DNA of 64,000 bases from Kosakonia sp. BYX6 (GTDB taxonomy: Bacteria; Pseudomonadota; Gammaproteobacteria; Enterobacterales; Enterobacteriaceae). The translations under genes were made by a program, and so were the position numbers. Under the pieces are notes generated by a model. The model was given only the letters and a program-made list of their open reading frames with translations. It was not told the DNA's origin and made no database searches. The stretch lies in NCBI RefSeq assembly GCF_038449125.1, contig NZ_CP151800.1:654406-718405 (forward strand), given 5' to 3'. Shown here one piece after another: positions 40,577 to 48,100 of this stretch (position 1 is its first letter; each line of letters opens with the position of its first letter).

Positions 40577-41163
40577 CAATTAACCTCGCTGTACACACCC
40601 ACTACACGACCAATTGTTCTGATCTCATCAATTCCACACTCAAACGGTACTTTACCTCCAGCAACATGCAATCTTTTCCCGGGAAGAACCGTAAGTTCAC
40701 GGAGGCTGATTGCACCCTCAACATCAACAATCCAGAGACCGTCAGCTAAAGGCGCATCTTTCTCAGTGATGTAACTTTTGCTCTCGCTTCTAATGCAGAT
40801 AGCACTTTTTAAAGGTTTTTCGAAAAGCTCAAGGTCGATATTCAAAACACCATTTTCAGTAAGGCGACCCTCACTTAATGTGAATAATTGGAGTTCGTAA
40901 GATGATTTTGAGTGTTCTTCAGCTTTTTGTGATCCCTGCCCTGTCAGGATCCATTTAATGTTGGCGCCAGTTTCAAGAGCACAAAATGCAGCGAAATCGT
41001 AAGAGATATTACCGCGCGTATAGCGGTTTTGCAGCGTGCTAGCAGCGATATTGAAATGGTTTGCGAGCTGAATTTTCTGAGTGAACCCGTAGACCTGACA
41101 GATCCTATCTAAAACTTCCTCGTTTGAAATTTGGCTTTCAAAGTCCATAAATGGCATTCTCAT
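40576..41163 (-). CDS. cI: 186-type immunity repressor CI, 195 aa
   Basis: This lysogeny repressor is built like phage 186 CI (192 aa). The N-terminal helix-turn-helix stretch (VLDRICQVYGFTQKIQLANHFNIAASTLQNRYTRGNISYDF, about residues 14-55) is followed by a C-terminal S24-like oligomerisation domain ending GGKVPFECGIDEIRTIGRVVGVYSEVN. No RecA-type self-cleavage site is apparent, which in 186 is replaced by the Tum antirepressor. The start at 41163 (MRMPF) is chosen by 186 length; 41178 and 41148 are alternatives. It is divergent from apl. Confidence 0.9.
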   Translation of the reverse strand: MRMPFMDFESQISNEEVLDRICQVYGFTQKIQLANHFNIAASTLQNRYTRGNISYDFAAFCALETGANIKWILTGQGSQKAEEHSKSSYELQLFTLSEGRLTENGVLNIDLELFEKPLKSAICIRSESKSYITEKDAPLADGLWIVDVEGAISLRELTVLPGKRLHVAGGKVPFECGIDEIRTIGRVVGVYSEVN

Positions 41164-41171
41164 ATTGACCG

Positions 41172-41240
41172 ATTCCATTATTGGAATTAGGATTCGGTTG
41201 TTGGTGGCAGTCGATGGCAAACGTCGGCAAAACTTTGGCA
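41172..41240. promoter_or_regulatory. Lysis-lysogeny switch: CI-type palindrome and Apl repeats
   Basis: ATTCCATTATTGGAAT (41172-41187) is a palindrome with a four-base centre next to the cI start, a likely CI operator. GGCA then recurs at 41206, 41216, 41226 and 41237 (10, 10 and 11 bp apart), one helical turn each, on the same strand. Phage 186 Apl binds such in-phase direct repeats at its switch. The divergent pR and pL promoters must lie here. Confidence 0.65.
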
Positions 41241-41278
41241 ATCACTGTCTGAAATTTTCAAATAAGGAATCATGCAAT

Positions 41279-41542
41279 ATGGCTTCTGAAATCGCAATCA
41301 TCAAAGTGCCTGCCCCTATTGTTACTCTGCAACAGTTTGCAGAGCTGGAAGGGATATCTGAGCGTACCGCTTACCGTTGGACGACCGGCGACAACCCATG
41401 TGTACCTATTGAGCCACGCTCTATCCGCAAAGGCTGTAAGAAAGCAAGTGGCCCGATTCGTATCTACTATGCCCGCTGGAAAGAAGATCAATTACGCAAG
41501 GCGTTGGGTCATTCTCGCTTTCAACTCGTATTTGGGGCGTGA
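41279..41542 (+). CDS. apl: Apl/Cox-type excisionase and regulator, 87 aa
   Basis: This small DNA-binding protein has a helix-turn-helix TLQQFAELEGISERTAYRWTTGDNP (about residues 15-38) and a C-terminal half YYARWKEDQLRKALGHSRFQLVFG. The length and position as first rightward gene match 186 Apl (87 aa), which represses the switch promoters and acts as excision factor. The ATG at 41279, after AAGGAA, is preferred; the open frame begins at 41165. Candidate binding repeats lie just upstream and beside att. Confidence 0.88.
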   Translation: MASEIAIIKVPAPIVTLQQFAELEGISERTAYRWTTGDNPCVPIEPRSIRKGCKKASGPIRIYYARWKEDQLRKALGHSRFQLVFGA

Positions 41543-41572
41543 TTCACTTTAAGTGAATTCTAAGGATGCGAC

Positions 41573-42082
41573 ATGTTTGATTTTCAGGTTTCCAAACATC
41601 CCCATTTTGACGAAGCGTGTAAGGCATTTGCTCAGCGCCACAATATGGCGAAGCTAGCCGAACGCGCAGGTATGAATGTTCAGACACTGCGTAACAAGCT
41701 CAACCCGGAACAACCGCACCAGTTAACACCAGCCGAAATCTGGTTACTGACTGACCTGACTGAGGATTCAACCCTCGTTGATGGTTTTCTGGCGCAAATC
41801 CATTGTTTGCCCTGTGTGCCGGTTAACGAGCTGGCTAAGGATAAATTGCAGACATATGTCATGCGCGCGATGAATGAGCTAGGCACGCTGGCGGGTGGCG
41901 CGGCATCGACAGAACGTCTTACCCAGGCACTTAAGCACAACATGATTGAAAGCGTGAATTCTGGTATTCGCTTGCTTTCTTTGACCGCCCTGGCATTACA
42001 GGCGCGCCTCCAGGCTAACCCGGCAATGGCGAGTGCTATTGATACCGTGAGCGGTCTCGGCGCATCGTTCGGGCTAATGTGA
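41573..42082 (+). CDS. cII: 186-type CII regulator, 169 aa
   Basis: In phage 186 this protein activates the promoter that starts cI transcription during establishment of lysogeny. The helix-turn-helix region HNMAKLAERAGMNVQTLRNKLNPEQPHQLTPAEIWLLTDLT (about residues 24-64) and the helical C-terminus fit the phage CII family PF06892, and the length matches 186 CII (169). It follows apl by 30 bp in the early operon. Confidence 0.88.
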   Translation: MFDFQVSKHPHFDEACKAFAQRHNMAKLAERAGMNVQTLRNKLNPEQPHQLTPAEIWLLTDLTEDSTLVDGFLAQIHCLPCVPVNELAKDKLQTYVMRAMNELGTLAGGAASTERLTQALKHNMIESVNSGIRLLSLTALALQARLQANPAMASAIDTVSGLGASFGLM

Positions 42083-42089
42083 GGTGATG

Positions 42090-42290
42090 ATGAACAATGA
42101 ACCATCGTTCGCGTCCCTGCTGGTTAAGCAAAGCCCGTCCATGCATTACGGTCACGGCTGGATAGCAGGAACCAATGGTAAGCGCTGGCATCCCTCGCAT
42201 AACCAGTCAGAGCTGTTAAGTGATTTACAGACGAAGCGTAAACCTAAGACGGTTGAGCGTTTGCTGAAAATATTGCAGGGGTCAATATGA
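42090..42290 (+). CDS. fil: Phage filamentation protein Fil-like, 66 aa
   Basis: In 186 Fil blocks host cell division when expressed. The sequence NNEPSFASLLVKQSP then SMHYGHGWIAGTNGKRWHP is the Fil-family (DUF2724) signature. The ATG at 42090 is placed five bases after GAGG; 42087 is an alternative, and the GTG at 42084 lies within the ribosome site. Its stop overlaps the next ATG (ATGA). Confidence 0.75.
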   Translation: MNNEPSFASLLVKQSPSMHYGHGWIAGTNGKRWHPSHNQSELLSDLQTKRKPKTVERLLKILQGSI

Positions 42291-42661
42291 ACGGAATGAA
42301 TATCACCGCTCAGAATATTCCAGCGGCAAAGTTATTTAACAATTCTGATTGCCTTGCGGAACAACCGGAAACCATGTCCGGGGAAGAGTGTTTCGCCCGC
42401 TTTCATCAGAAATTAAAAATGACTGAAAATCGAGCGCTGCGTAATTTCAACAAGCTTGATGACAATTTTAAGTTTGTCGTGATGACGCTGGCTAACCGCA
42501 CCAGCCCCGGCTCATTCCGTAGTGATGAAGTCGGTCAGCCTTTTGAATCTTTCGACGTGAATCGCCGGAAAATGATTATTCAGGCAATGAATGAAATTAC
42601 TCGCTGGGGGAGTATTTTGCCCCGTCGATTTTCTGTTCATGAATGCATCTTAGCTAAATAA
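42287..42661 (+). CDS. Early phage protein of unknown function, 124 aa
   Basis: This soluble, slightly basic protein has no motif that I can assign; EECFARFHQKLKMTENRALRNFNKLDDNFKFVVMTLAN is helical. Similar proteins stand at this place in 186-like phages between fil and the zinc-finger gene. It starts inside the fil stop codon, so it is translationally coupled. A role in replication or host takeover is only suggested by position. Confidence 0.65.
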   Translation: MNGMNITAQNIPAAKLFNNSDCLAEQPETMSGEECFARFHQKLKMTENRALRNFNKLDDNFKFVVMTLANRTSPGSFRSDEVGQPFESFDVNRRKMIIQAMNEITRWGSILPRRFSVHECILAK

Positions 42662-42727
42662 ACAAACCCGCAATTAATGGCGTAAACCCGCCGGGCATTT
42701 CTTTGCCCGAAATCTGGAGAAAGAGTG

Positions 42728-42955
42728 ATGCAACAGGAATTACCAAAGATGTTTATCGCTGACAAAGACCCGCTGTTTTTGATGCTCGATAAGGCAAAGC
42801 GAGAAGAACGCTGCGCCCGTGCCGCTGCTGTTTCATCGCGTCTTGAGGCTCTGGCCGTCTATATCACCCAGGAAGGCATGAACGGCAAAGAAGCCGCTGA
42901 ATTGCTGCGCCGCGAGGCGACCCGTTTTGAGAACGAATCTCAGGAGCTGCACTGA
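42728..42955 (+). CDS. Small helical early phage protein (DUF2732-like), 75 aa
   Basis: This is an acidic, almost all-helical protein (LMLDKAKREERCARAAAVSSRLEALAVYITQE). The size and place before the zinc-finger gene resemble DUF2732 proteins of P2-like phages; the name is from memory. ATG at 42728 is seven bases after GGAG. Its stop overlaps the next start (TGATG). Confidence 0.7.
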   Translation: MQQELPKMFIADKDPLFLMLDKAKREERCARAAAVSSRLEALAVYITQEGMNGKEAAELLRREATRFENESQELH

Positions 42956-43176
42956 TGGCCGACGCAATGGATCTCATCCAACAACGTGAGCAGGAAGAAC
43001 GCGAGCGCCATATCAACAATGCGCGCAGCCGTATAAGCGCGCCATCGCGTTTTACCTGTGAGGAGTGCGACGCATCTATCCCGGAAGCCCGCCGCATGGC
43101 AATTCACGGCGTGGCGCTTTGCGTCACCTGCCAACAAATCAGCGAGTTGAAGTCGAAACATTACAGGGGCGTTTGA
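42955..43176 (+). CDS. TraR/DksA-family zinc-finger protein, 73 aa
   Basis: This small protein has a C4 zinc finger (FTCEECDASIPEARRM..ALCVTCQQ, Cys pairs near residues 35/38 and 56/59) preceded by a coiled-coil helix (LIQQREQEERERHINNARS). It is like TraR and the phage DksA-like proteins that enter the RNA polymerase secondary channel and mimic DksA plus ppGpp. It is coupled to the gene before it, and its stop directly adjoins the GTG of gene A. Confidence 0.85.
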   Translation: MADAMDLIQQREQEERERHINNARSRISAPSRFTCEECDASIPEARRMAIHGVALCVTCQQISELKSKHYRGV

Positions 43177-45393
43177 GTGGCGATCTCGTATGCTTACCCG
43201 TGGAATGCTCCCCGGTCAGCAATAGCCAGCCCCTATCTTACTTATGCCGAACAGCATCGTCGCGATCATATGATTGCGGCGTTGCTGCATGCGCGCAAAG
43301 CGTTATCTCTCCAGCCTGAATGTGTGCGTTATGATGTGATTCGTACCGCTGCAACGCTGGAGCAACATCACGACAGTCAGCGAGCCAATGCCTTTTTGAT
43401 CAGCTTCTGCAAAAAGGCATTGCCGCGCCTTGAACTGGTCGCCAAAAAATACCAGTCCACCGGCATTAACAGTGATGTGTCTGCCGCAGTTTTTAATGGT
43501 CACTTCGATACTCGGATCATGCAATATCTGGCGTCACGCATGGTCAATATGGTCGCCAGATATAACCGGCTCCCGGATATGTCGCGTGCCGATATTGACC
43601 TGCTGGCTGCTGATATCGCTAACTTTATCCGCTCGGAGCTGGCGGATAATGATGATAACGAAGCTGGTGAGCTGAAAACGCTTTATCGCTGGTACATGCG
43701 CGCCGGTATGATTGCCATGCAGTTCAACGTGACGCCGCCACACTGGGAGCGCGTGACAAATAAATATGTCGGTGAGGACGAAATCGCCCCGGCTGTTATG
43801 CGCATGTTTAATGAGACGTGGTGGCGTGGCCGGTTGCGGCGGGTTGCTTCTGCATGGCGCGAACATCTACAAATTGCGGTCGGCAACGTCAGCAAGAAAA
43901 AACACGTCTACGCCAGCAAGAATTGCGTAACCGACTGGCGCGAGCAGAAGCGCCGCACACGCGAATTTCTTAAGGGACTGGAGCTGGAAGACGACGACGG
44001 CAACCGATTCAGCCTGATTGAAAAATATGACGGCTCGGTCGCTAACCCGGCGATTCGTCGCTGTGAGCTGATGACCAGAATCCGCGGATTCGAAAATATC
44101 TGTAATGAGCTCGGTTACGTTGGTGAGTTCTACACGCTGACAGCGCCGTCGAAATATCACGCCACCACTAAAGCGGGCTACCGTAACCATAAATGGAACG
44201 GGGCGAGCCCGTCCGATACGCAGAATTATTTAACCTCACTCTGGGCGCGCATCCGCGCCAAACTTCACCGCGAAGAAATCCGCATATTTGGGATCCGCGT
44301 CGCCGAACCTCATCATGACGCAACCCCGCACTGGCATATGTTGATGTTTATGCTGCCGGAAGATGTCGAGCGCGTGCGCAAAGTTATCCGTGATTATGCG
44401 TGGCAGGAGGACGAAAGCGAGCTCAAAAGCGACAAGGCTCGAAAGGCGCGTTTCCATGCGGAGGCCATCGACCCGGATAAGGGAAGCGCAACGGGCTATG
44501 TCGCTAAATACATTTCAAAAAATATCGACGGTTACGCGCTCGATGATGAAACCGATGACGAAAGCGGCGAGTTGTTGAAAGAAACCGCTCCTGCCGTTTC
44601 AGCCTGGGCGGCTCGCTGGCACATCCGTCAGTTTCAGTTTATCGGCGGTGCGCCTGTGACTGTCTACAGGGAGCTGCGCAAAATGGCTGACCCAGAAACA
44701 GCCAGAGCGCTTAGTGTTGAATTCGCCGAAGTGCATGACGCGGCTCATTATGGGCGATGGGCTGACTATGTTAATGCTCAGGGTGGTCCTTTCGTGCGCC
44801 GGGACGATTTACAGGTGCGTACCCTTTATGAGCCGCGTACCGAGCTTAACCAGTATGGTGAGGAGACGGTCTGCATTAAGGGCGTGTACGACGCCACTGT
44901 CGGCGCAGATTCCCCAATTTTAACCCGTCTCACACAATGGAAGATTGTGCCGAAGCGTGCCGTTGATTTGGCCGTTGACGTTAAGGGCGCTTCTGCGCCC
45001 TCTCGGAGTTCTGTCAATAACTGTACGGGAAGCGAAAGTGATCCGCCGATGCTGGATTTATCTAAACCCCTGAGTCGCTATGAGCGACGGCAGTTAACTA
45101 ACCGGTTAAGGGATAAAAAGCCGGTTGCCCGGCGTAAATTTATCCACGGAACGGCAGAGCAGGACGAAGCTATAGCCCGAACGATTGATGAGATCCAGTT
45201 ATCGACCGGCATAACCTTAAGTCGCGGCGAAGCGCTGCATTTGATGGCGGGCGGTAAGAGTTTTATCGGTGGTAAATGGTGCACGGGGTCGGCGTCAGGG
45301 GAGATATTTCCAGCATCACCTTCACGTCAGGTCAGACGTAGGGAAATTCTTAAGCGCGTTGCGGACTTAGCTGAAATGGCTATGCATAGATGA
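43177..45393 (+). CDS. A: Rolling-circle replication endonuclease, gene A protein, 738 aa
   Basis: The protein nicks the phage origin and stays bound to the 5' end to start rolling-circle replication. The HUH motif lies in PHWHMLMFML (His-x-His near residue 387), and the paired catalytic tyrosines in TGYVAKYISKN (near residue 440), as in P2/186 A. The start is a GTG adjacent to the previous stop. In P2 the origin lies within gene A itself, so the nick site is probably inside this gene; I could not pinpoint it. Confidence 0.92.
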   Translation: MAISYAYPWNAPRSAIASPYLTYAEQHRRDHMIAALLHARKALSLQPECVRYDVIRTAATLEQHHDSQRANAFLISFCKKALPRLELVAKKYQSTGINSDVSAAVFNGHFDTRIMQYLASRMVNMVARYNRLPDMSRADIDLLAADIANFIRSELADNDDNEAGELKTLYRWYMRAGMIAMQFNVTPPHWERVTNKYVGEDEIAPAVMRMFNETWWRGRLRRVASAWREHLQIAVGNVSKKKHVYASKNCVTDWREQKRRTREFLKGLELEDDDGNRFSLIEKYDGSVANPAIRRCELMTRIRGFENICNELGYVGEFYTLTAPSKYHATTKAGYRNHKWNGASPSDTQNYLTSLWARIRAKLHREEIRIFGIRVAEPHHDATPHWHMLMFMLPEDVERVRKVIRDYAWQEDESELKSDKARKARFHAEAIDPDKGSATGYVAKYISKNIDGYALDDETDDESGELLKETAPAVSAWAARWHIRQFQFIGGAPVTVYRELRKMADPETARALSVEFAEVHDAAHYGRWADYVNAQGGPFVRRDDLQVRTLYEPRTELNQYGEETVCIKGVYDATVGADSPILTRLTQWKIVPKRAVDLAVDVKGASAPSRSSVNNCTGSESDPPMLDLSKPLSRYERRQLTNRLRDKKPVARRKFIHGTAEQDEAIARTIDEIQLSTGITLSRGEALHLMAGGKSFIGGKWCTGSASGEIFPASPSRQVRRREILKRVADLAEMAMHR

Positions 45394-45474
45394 TCGTTAA
45401 TTCATATTTATATCATGCACATACCATAATTAGTGGAGCGCTTTTTTTACTTCCCATTTCGCAATATTACATGT

Positions 45475-45494
45475 TACTGTATGTTTATACAGTA
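45475..45494. promoter_or_regulatory. LexA (SOS) box
   Basis: TACTGTATGTTTATACAGTA is a near-perfect SOS box (CTGT-N8-ACAG with extended TA flanks). It lies 19 bp before the GTG at 45514, so the following small gene should be DNA-damage inducible. Confidence 0.92.
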
Positions 45495-45513
45495 TCTCGT
45501 CTGGGGAGGTCTT

Positions 45514-45708
45514 GTGGATAACGAGTTGAAGGAAGTGGTCATGCTGGAGCGGGTCGAATTGATTGCGCGTTTGACCACCGAAGGAATTTGTCGTGAAAGG
45601 GATCGCGAAATAGCTTTGGATTTGATTGCTGAATTGGCAAAAGGTAGTTCAATGAAAAATAATGAGTTTTCTGTCTCGTTTTCGGCGGTTCCATTGGAAA
45701 AACAATGA
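45514..45708 (+). CDS. SOS-controlled small phage protein, candidate antirepressor, 64 aa
   Basis: This small acidic helical protein (VDNELKEVVMLERVELIARL..) has no recognised family. The GTG start follows GGGGAGG by about three to five bases; the longer frame from 45433 runs through the SOS box and is unlikely. It stands after gene A, where phage 186 has the LexA-controlled tum gene whose product inactivates CI. Tum is much larger (about 146 aa) and has a DinI-like part that is not seen here, so equivalence is by position and regulation only. Confidence 0.6.
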   Translation: MDNELKEVVMLERVELIARLTTEGICRERDREIALDLIAELAKGSSMKNNEFSVSFSAVPLEKQ

Positions 45709-45842
45709 ATAAAAACTGATTGCATATGAGCTCAATTATTGTGCTCAGTTTGGGTTTTAGTTAGCGGGAACGCCGCAATTCGATAATTGCTTATCGTGTT
45801 GCGGGGTTGGGCAACGAGTAAGGCGAGGCGGCAGGGTTTTGG

Positions 45843-46115
45843 ATGGGTGTTAAAGACAGTAATTACCAGGTTGTTTATCGCGGGCAGGTATTACCGCGAT
45901 TTATCAATGGTGGCTGGGTGTTCTTCCAGCGACTCAAAGAATATGGCGGCGGCTACTGGCTCGGGCAGACCTATCAGGATGCATTTATCTTCGGCATTGA
46001 GCGCCCTGTGTCGCTGAATGAAGGAATGGCTTTTTTAGTAGTTAAAAAGGCTGCTGAGGTCAGGTATTTGGAATCTTTAACGGCTGAGGACGATCCCAAC
46101 TTATCGTTGTTTTAA
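45843..46115 (+). CDS. Small phage protein of unknown function, 90 aa
   Basis: This is a soluble protein with many aromatic and Gly residues (QVVYRGQVLPRFINGGWVFFQRLKEYGGGYWLGQTYQDAFIFG), probably a small beta fold. There is no family that I can name. It follows the SOS gene by 134 bp, and the GGCAGGG stretch upstream is a weak ribosome site. It may belong to the SOS transcript. A terminator hairpin follows. Confidence 0.55.
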   Translation: MGVKDSNYQVVYRGQVLPRFINGGWVFFQRLKEYGGGYWLGQTYQDAFIFGIERPVSLNEGMAFLVVKKAAEVRYLESLTAEDDPNLSLF

Positions 46116-46136
46116 TGCCTCTAAAAAAATAACCAG

Positions 46137-46159
46137 ACGATAGCCCTTTTACAGGGCTA
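46137..46159. terminator. Bidirectional terminator at cargo boundary
   Basis: GATAGCCCT / AGGGCTATC (46137-46159) is followed on the minus strand by GTCTGGTTATTTTTTTAG. It ends the minus-strand cargo operon directly after its stop at 46160 and may also end the early phage transcript. Confidence 0.8.
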
Positions 46160-46336
46160 TCAGTACCAGCGATTATATTTAATGTAAAAATAGGAAACGA
46201 TAATGAACCATAAAAAAGTAAGTCTCCCTGAATAGTCGGGGATGAATCGAATAAACAAAAAAGCCCCTGCCAGGATAAGTGCGATGGGGACTAAGTGGGA
46301 GTGGGCTCCCCACAGAAACATTAAAATCTTCTTCAT
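46160..46336 (-). CDS. Small membrane protein coupled to the 326-aa cargo gene, 58 aa
   Basis: This short gene starts with an ATG that overlaps the stop of the 326-aa gene (ATGA), which implies translational coupling. The 58-residue product begins MKKILMFLWGAHSHLVP, has two hydrophobic segments (about residues 14-30 and 38-53) and ends YIKYNRWY. No family is recognised. It is the second gene of a two-gene cargo operon closed by the terminator at 46137. Small membrane partners of this kind are frequent in toxin or abortive-infection pairs, but this is inference. Confidence 0.7.
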   Translation of the reverse strand: MKKILMFLWGAHSHLVPIALILAGAFLFIRFIPDYSGRLTFLWFIIVSYFYIKYNRWY

Positions 46337-47313
46337 CTTTTCAACATTTCATATAAAGCGTCGCCAATAACTTCCTCATTATTTCCGCCAGATTCCACTT
46401 GGTAAATCACTTTAGACATTTGCGGTTCGATAAGGAAATACAGCATTTCTATCCTTTCACGGAAAAGTAATTGATAATATGCAGCATCCTGAAATTTCAG
46501 TTTGTTTATTGCCAGTGATGCTATCTGCGCTCTCGAATACAACGTTGTCATGTTAACAAACCATGTAGACATAGCGTTAACCATGCGAATATGAGATTCC
46601 TGAAAATCTGCACTGCTTACAATCAGTTTCGCTATAGTCAAAGAAAGAGCGAGCTTACTTGATCTTTCAACAGCATCATTGGCTTTGTCACCAATTTTTT
46701 GCTTTATGTAAGATACTAGGTTAAGACTTTTTTCTTCCCCCAGTCGCTTAAGAGTTTTCCGAAAATACAGTTCGACCATGTCAAGTACGACATCATTTCG
46801 TTTGTAGACTTCTGTCAGAGAAAAAACTAGGCGCGTATCTTCCCGCCACTGCTCAGAGCAGGTTCTTCTGAAATATTCGTCAGATACAAAGCATGATCCA
46901 TAGTTAATAAGCCGCTCTCCACCAAGTTTGACTTTCTCGATGGTATCCATCTGACCAGCGTGGATCTCCCTTAATGCTTTAGTTAAAACAATAGCCATCC
47001 TTCTATCTGACTGCGCTTTCATTTTAAGATAGTTTTCTGCCATTTCCATTTGCCTTGTTGTAACATTATTGGTTAATGATTGATCATGGTTGCTTATGGG
47101 GGCAAGGAAGAAGATGAAAAAAGCTAAAAAAATACTTATATATGTCACGGCTGTAATTATTTCCTTCCTAATAATTCCCGAGATTGTTTTAAGAACAGTA
47201 TCGACTGACAATATGGGCAGGCTCAGTGAACTTACGAGTCTGGGGGGCTTATTTAGCCCTTTCCTTTCTTTGATGGTATTCTTTGCGCTTTCGTCCATAT
47301 TTATCGCGATCAT
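46333..47313 (-). CDS. Unknown membrane-anchored cargo protein, 326 aa
   Basis: I do not recognise the family. One strong transmembrane helix (about residues 52-75, IITAVTYISIFLAFFIFFLAP) follows a basic head; the remaining 250 residues are helical and charged (TRQMEMAENYLKMKAQSDRRMAIVLTKALREIHAGQMDTIEK), perhaps cytosolic. Codon use is AT-rich compared with core phage genes. The start may be 47313 or 47298. A TTGACA box lies at 47356-47361 on the minus strand. The gene lies in the P2 variable site between A and cos, where tin and old sit in P2. A defence role is plausible, not shown. Confidence 0.65.
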   Translation of the reverse strand: MIAINMDESAKNTIKERKGLNKPPRLVSSLSLPILSVDTVLKTISGIIRKEIITAVTYISIFLAFFIFFLAPISNHDQSLTNNVTTRQMEMAENYLKMKAQSDRRMAIVLTKALREIHAGQMDTIEKVKLGGERLINYGSCFVSDEYFRRTCSEQWREDTRLVFSLTEVYKRNDVVLDMVELYFRKTLKRLGEEKSLNLVSYIKQKIGDKANDAVERSSKLALSLTIAKLIVSSADFQESHIRMVNAMSTWFVNMTTLYSRAQIASLAINKLKFQDAAYYQLLFRERIEMLYFLIEPQMSKVIYQVESGGNNEEVIGDALYEMLKR

Positions 47314-47432
47314 CGGCGTGTATGCTGTAGATAAAATTTACCGGGCTTTAACCCGTGTCAAGCGCGAATAAACTTAACAGTTAATTATTGCTCATCACCA
47401 TCAGATGGGACGAATTTCGCGAGGAGTTAAAC

Positions 47433-47438
47433 TATAAT
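47433..47438 (+). promoter_or_regulatory. -10 element before the 214-aa cargo gene
   Basis: A perfect TATAAT stands 17 bp before the GAGGGAG ribosome site region and 18 bp before the ATG at 47456. No good -35 was found. It suggests that the gene has its own promoter in the lysogen. Confidence 0.5.
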
Positions 47439-47455
47439 AATTTGAGGGAGATAAA

Positions 47456-48100
47456 ATGCATTGGAAAATAATTACTTTCATAATGACTGGTGTTTTTATA
47501 TTTGTTCTTGGTTTGTGGCTTGGTTCTTTTCAGACTGAATGGGCGAAACCAGAAAATAAAGATGCTGTCGCTTATTTGGCTATGATTGGGGGGTGGGTCT
47601 CAGGAATGGCAACCTTATTTGCGGTTATTATCTCTTTGTATGCATCATACCAAGCGTCGCAAAGTAATGTTGAACAAGTCCAACTTTCTCTAGAAGTAAT
47701 TCCTGCGATTGATAAAAATGATATAGGCACAAACATTATTGTAAAGAACATGAAGCCGATTACGGTTCATATTTTAAAAATTTTTATTGCAATAGACGGC
47801 TCTAAAGCTAGTGCGGAGATAAGTGATCTTAAACGAGGAGGGGGCCCTATCCCCCATGCTCTATATCAGTTAGGAGAAAAATGGGAGTTTGCGTTTTATA
47901 CACATTACAGTCCTCAGTGGGCTGCGATTTTTTCAAAACTTGAAAGTGGTGGTGGGCTGACATTCAAAAAAGGTTTTTTTATTATCGAGTCTGCCATGAG
48001 GCAATATAGGTTAAAAATGCCTAGTGATCTTCTGAATATGTTGCGCACGAAATATGAAACTTTCGAGGCGGAAAAAGAAGATAACAAACGCACTTTTTGA
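47456..48100 (+). CDS. Unknown two-helix membrane cargo protein, 214 aa
   Basis: Two transmembrane helices (about residues 4-24 and 42-64, IITFIMTGVFIFVLGLWLGSF and YLAMIGGWVSGMATLFAVIISLYASYQ) are followed by a 150-residue soluble beta-rich domain (LSLEVIPAIDKNDIGTNIIVKNMKPITVHILKIFIAI). The second helix and following QASQSN resemble membrane proteins annotated only as hypothetical in phages and islands. It has its own TATAAT and GAGGGAG ribosome site. It faces away from the 326-aa gene and lies just left of cos. The function is unknown. Confidence 0.65.
   Translation: MHWKIITFIMTGVFIFVLGLWLGSFQTEWAKPENKDAVAYLAMIGGWVSGMATLFAVIISLYASYQASQSNVEQVQLSLEVIPAIDKNDIGTNIIVKNMKPITVHILKIFIAIDGSKASAEISDLKRGGGPIPHALYQLGEKWEFAFYTHYSPQWAAIFSKLESGGGLTFKKGFFIIESAMRQYRLKMPSDLLNMLRTKYETFEAEKEDNKRTF

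Noticed and set aside
45433-45513. Extended N-terminus of the SOS-controlled gene
   Set aside because: The extension spans the LexA box and includes a run of aromatic residues without a ribosome site; the GTG at 45514 has GGGGAGG.
46202-46237. Ten-codon plus-strand frame after a GGAAACG ribosome-like site
   Set aside because: Too short to support, and it lies opposite the better supported 58-codon minus-strand gene.
47090-47371. 93-codon plus-strand frame coding for two hydrophobic segments
   Set aside because: It overlaps the N-terminal part of the 326-aa minus-strand gene. It looks protein-like (basic start, two helices), so it is kept as an uncertain alternative, but the minus-strand gene is coupled to a second gene and has a -35-like box.
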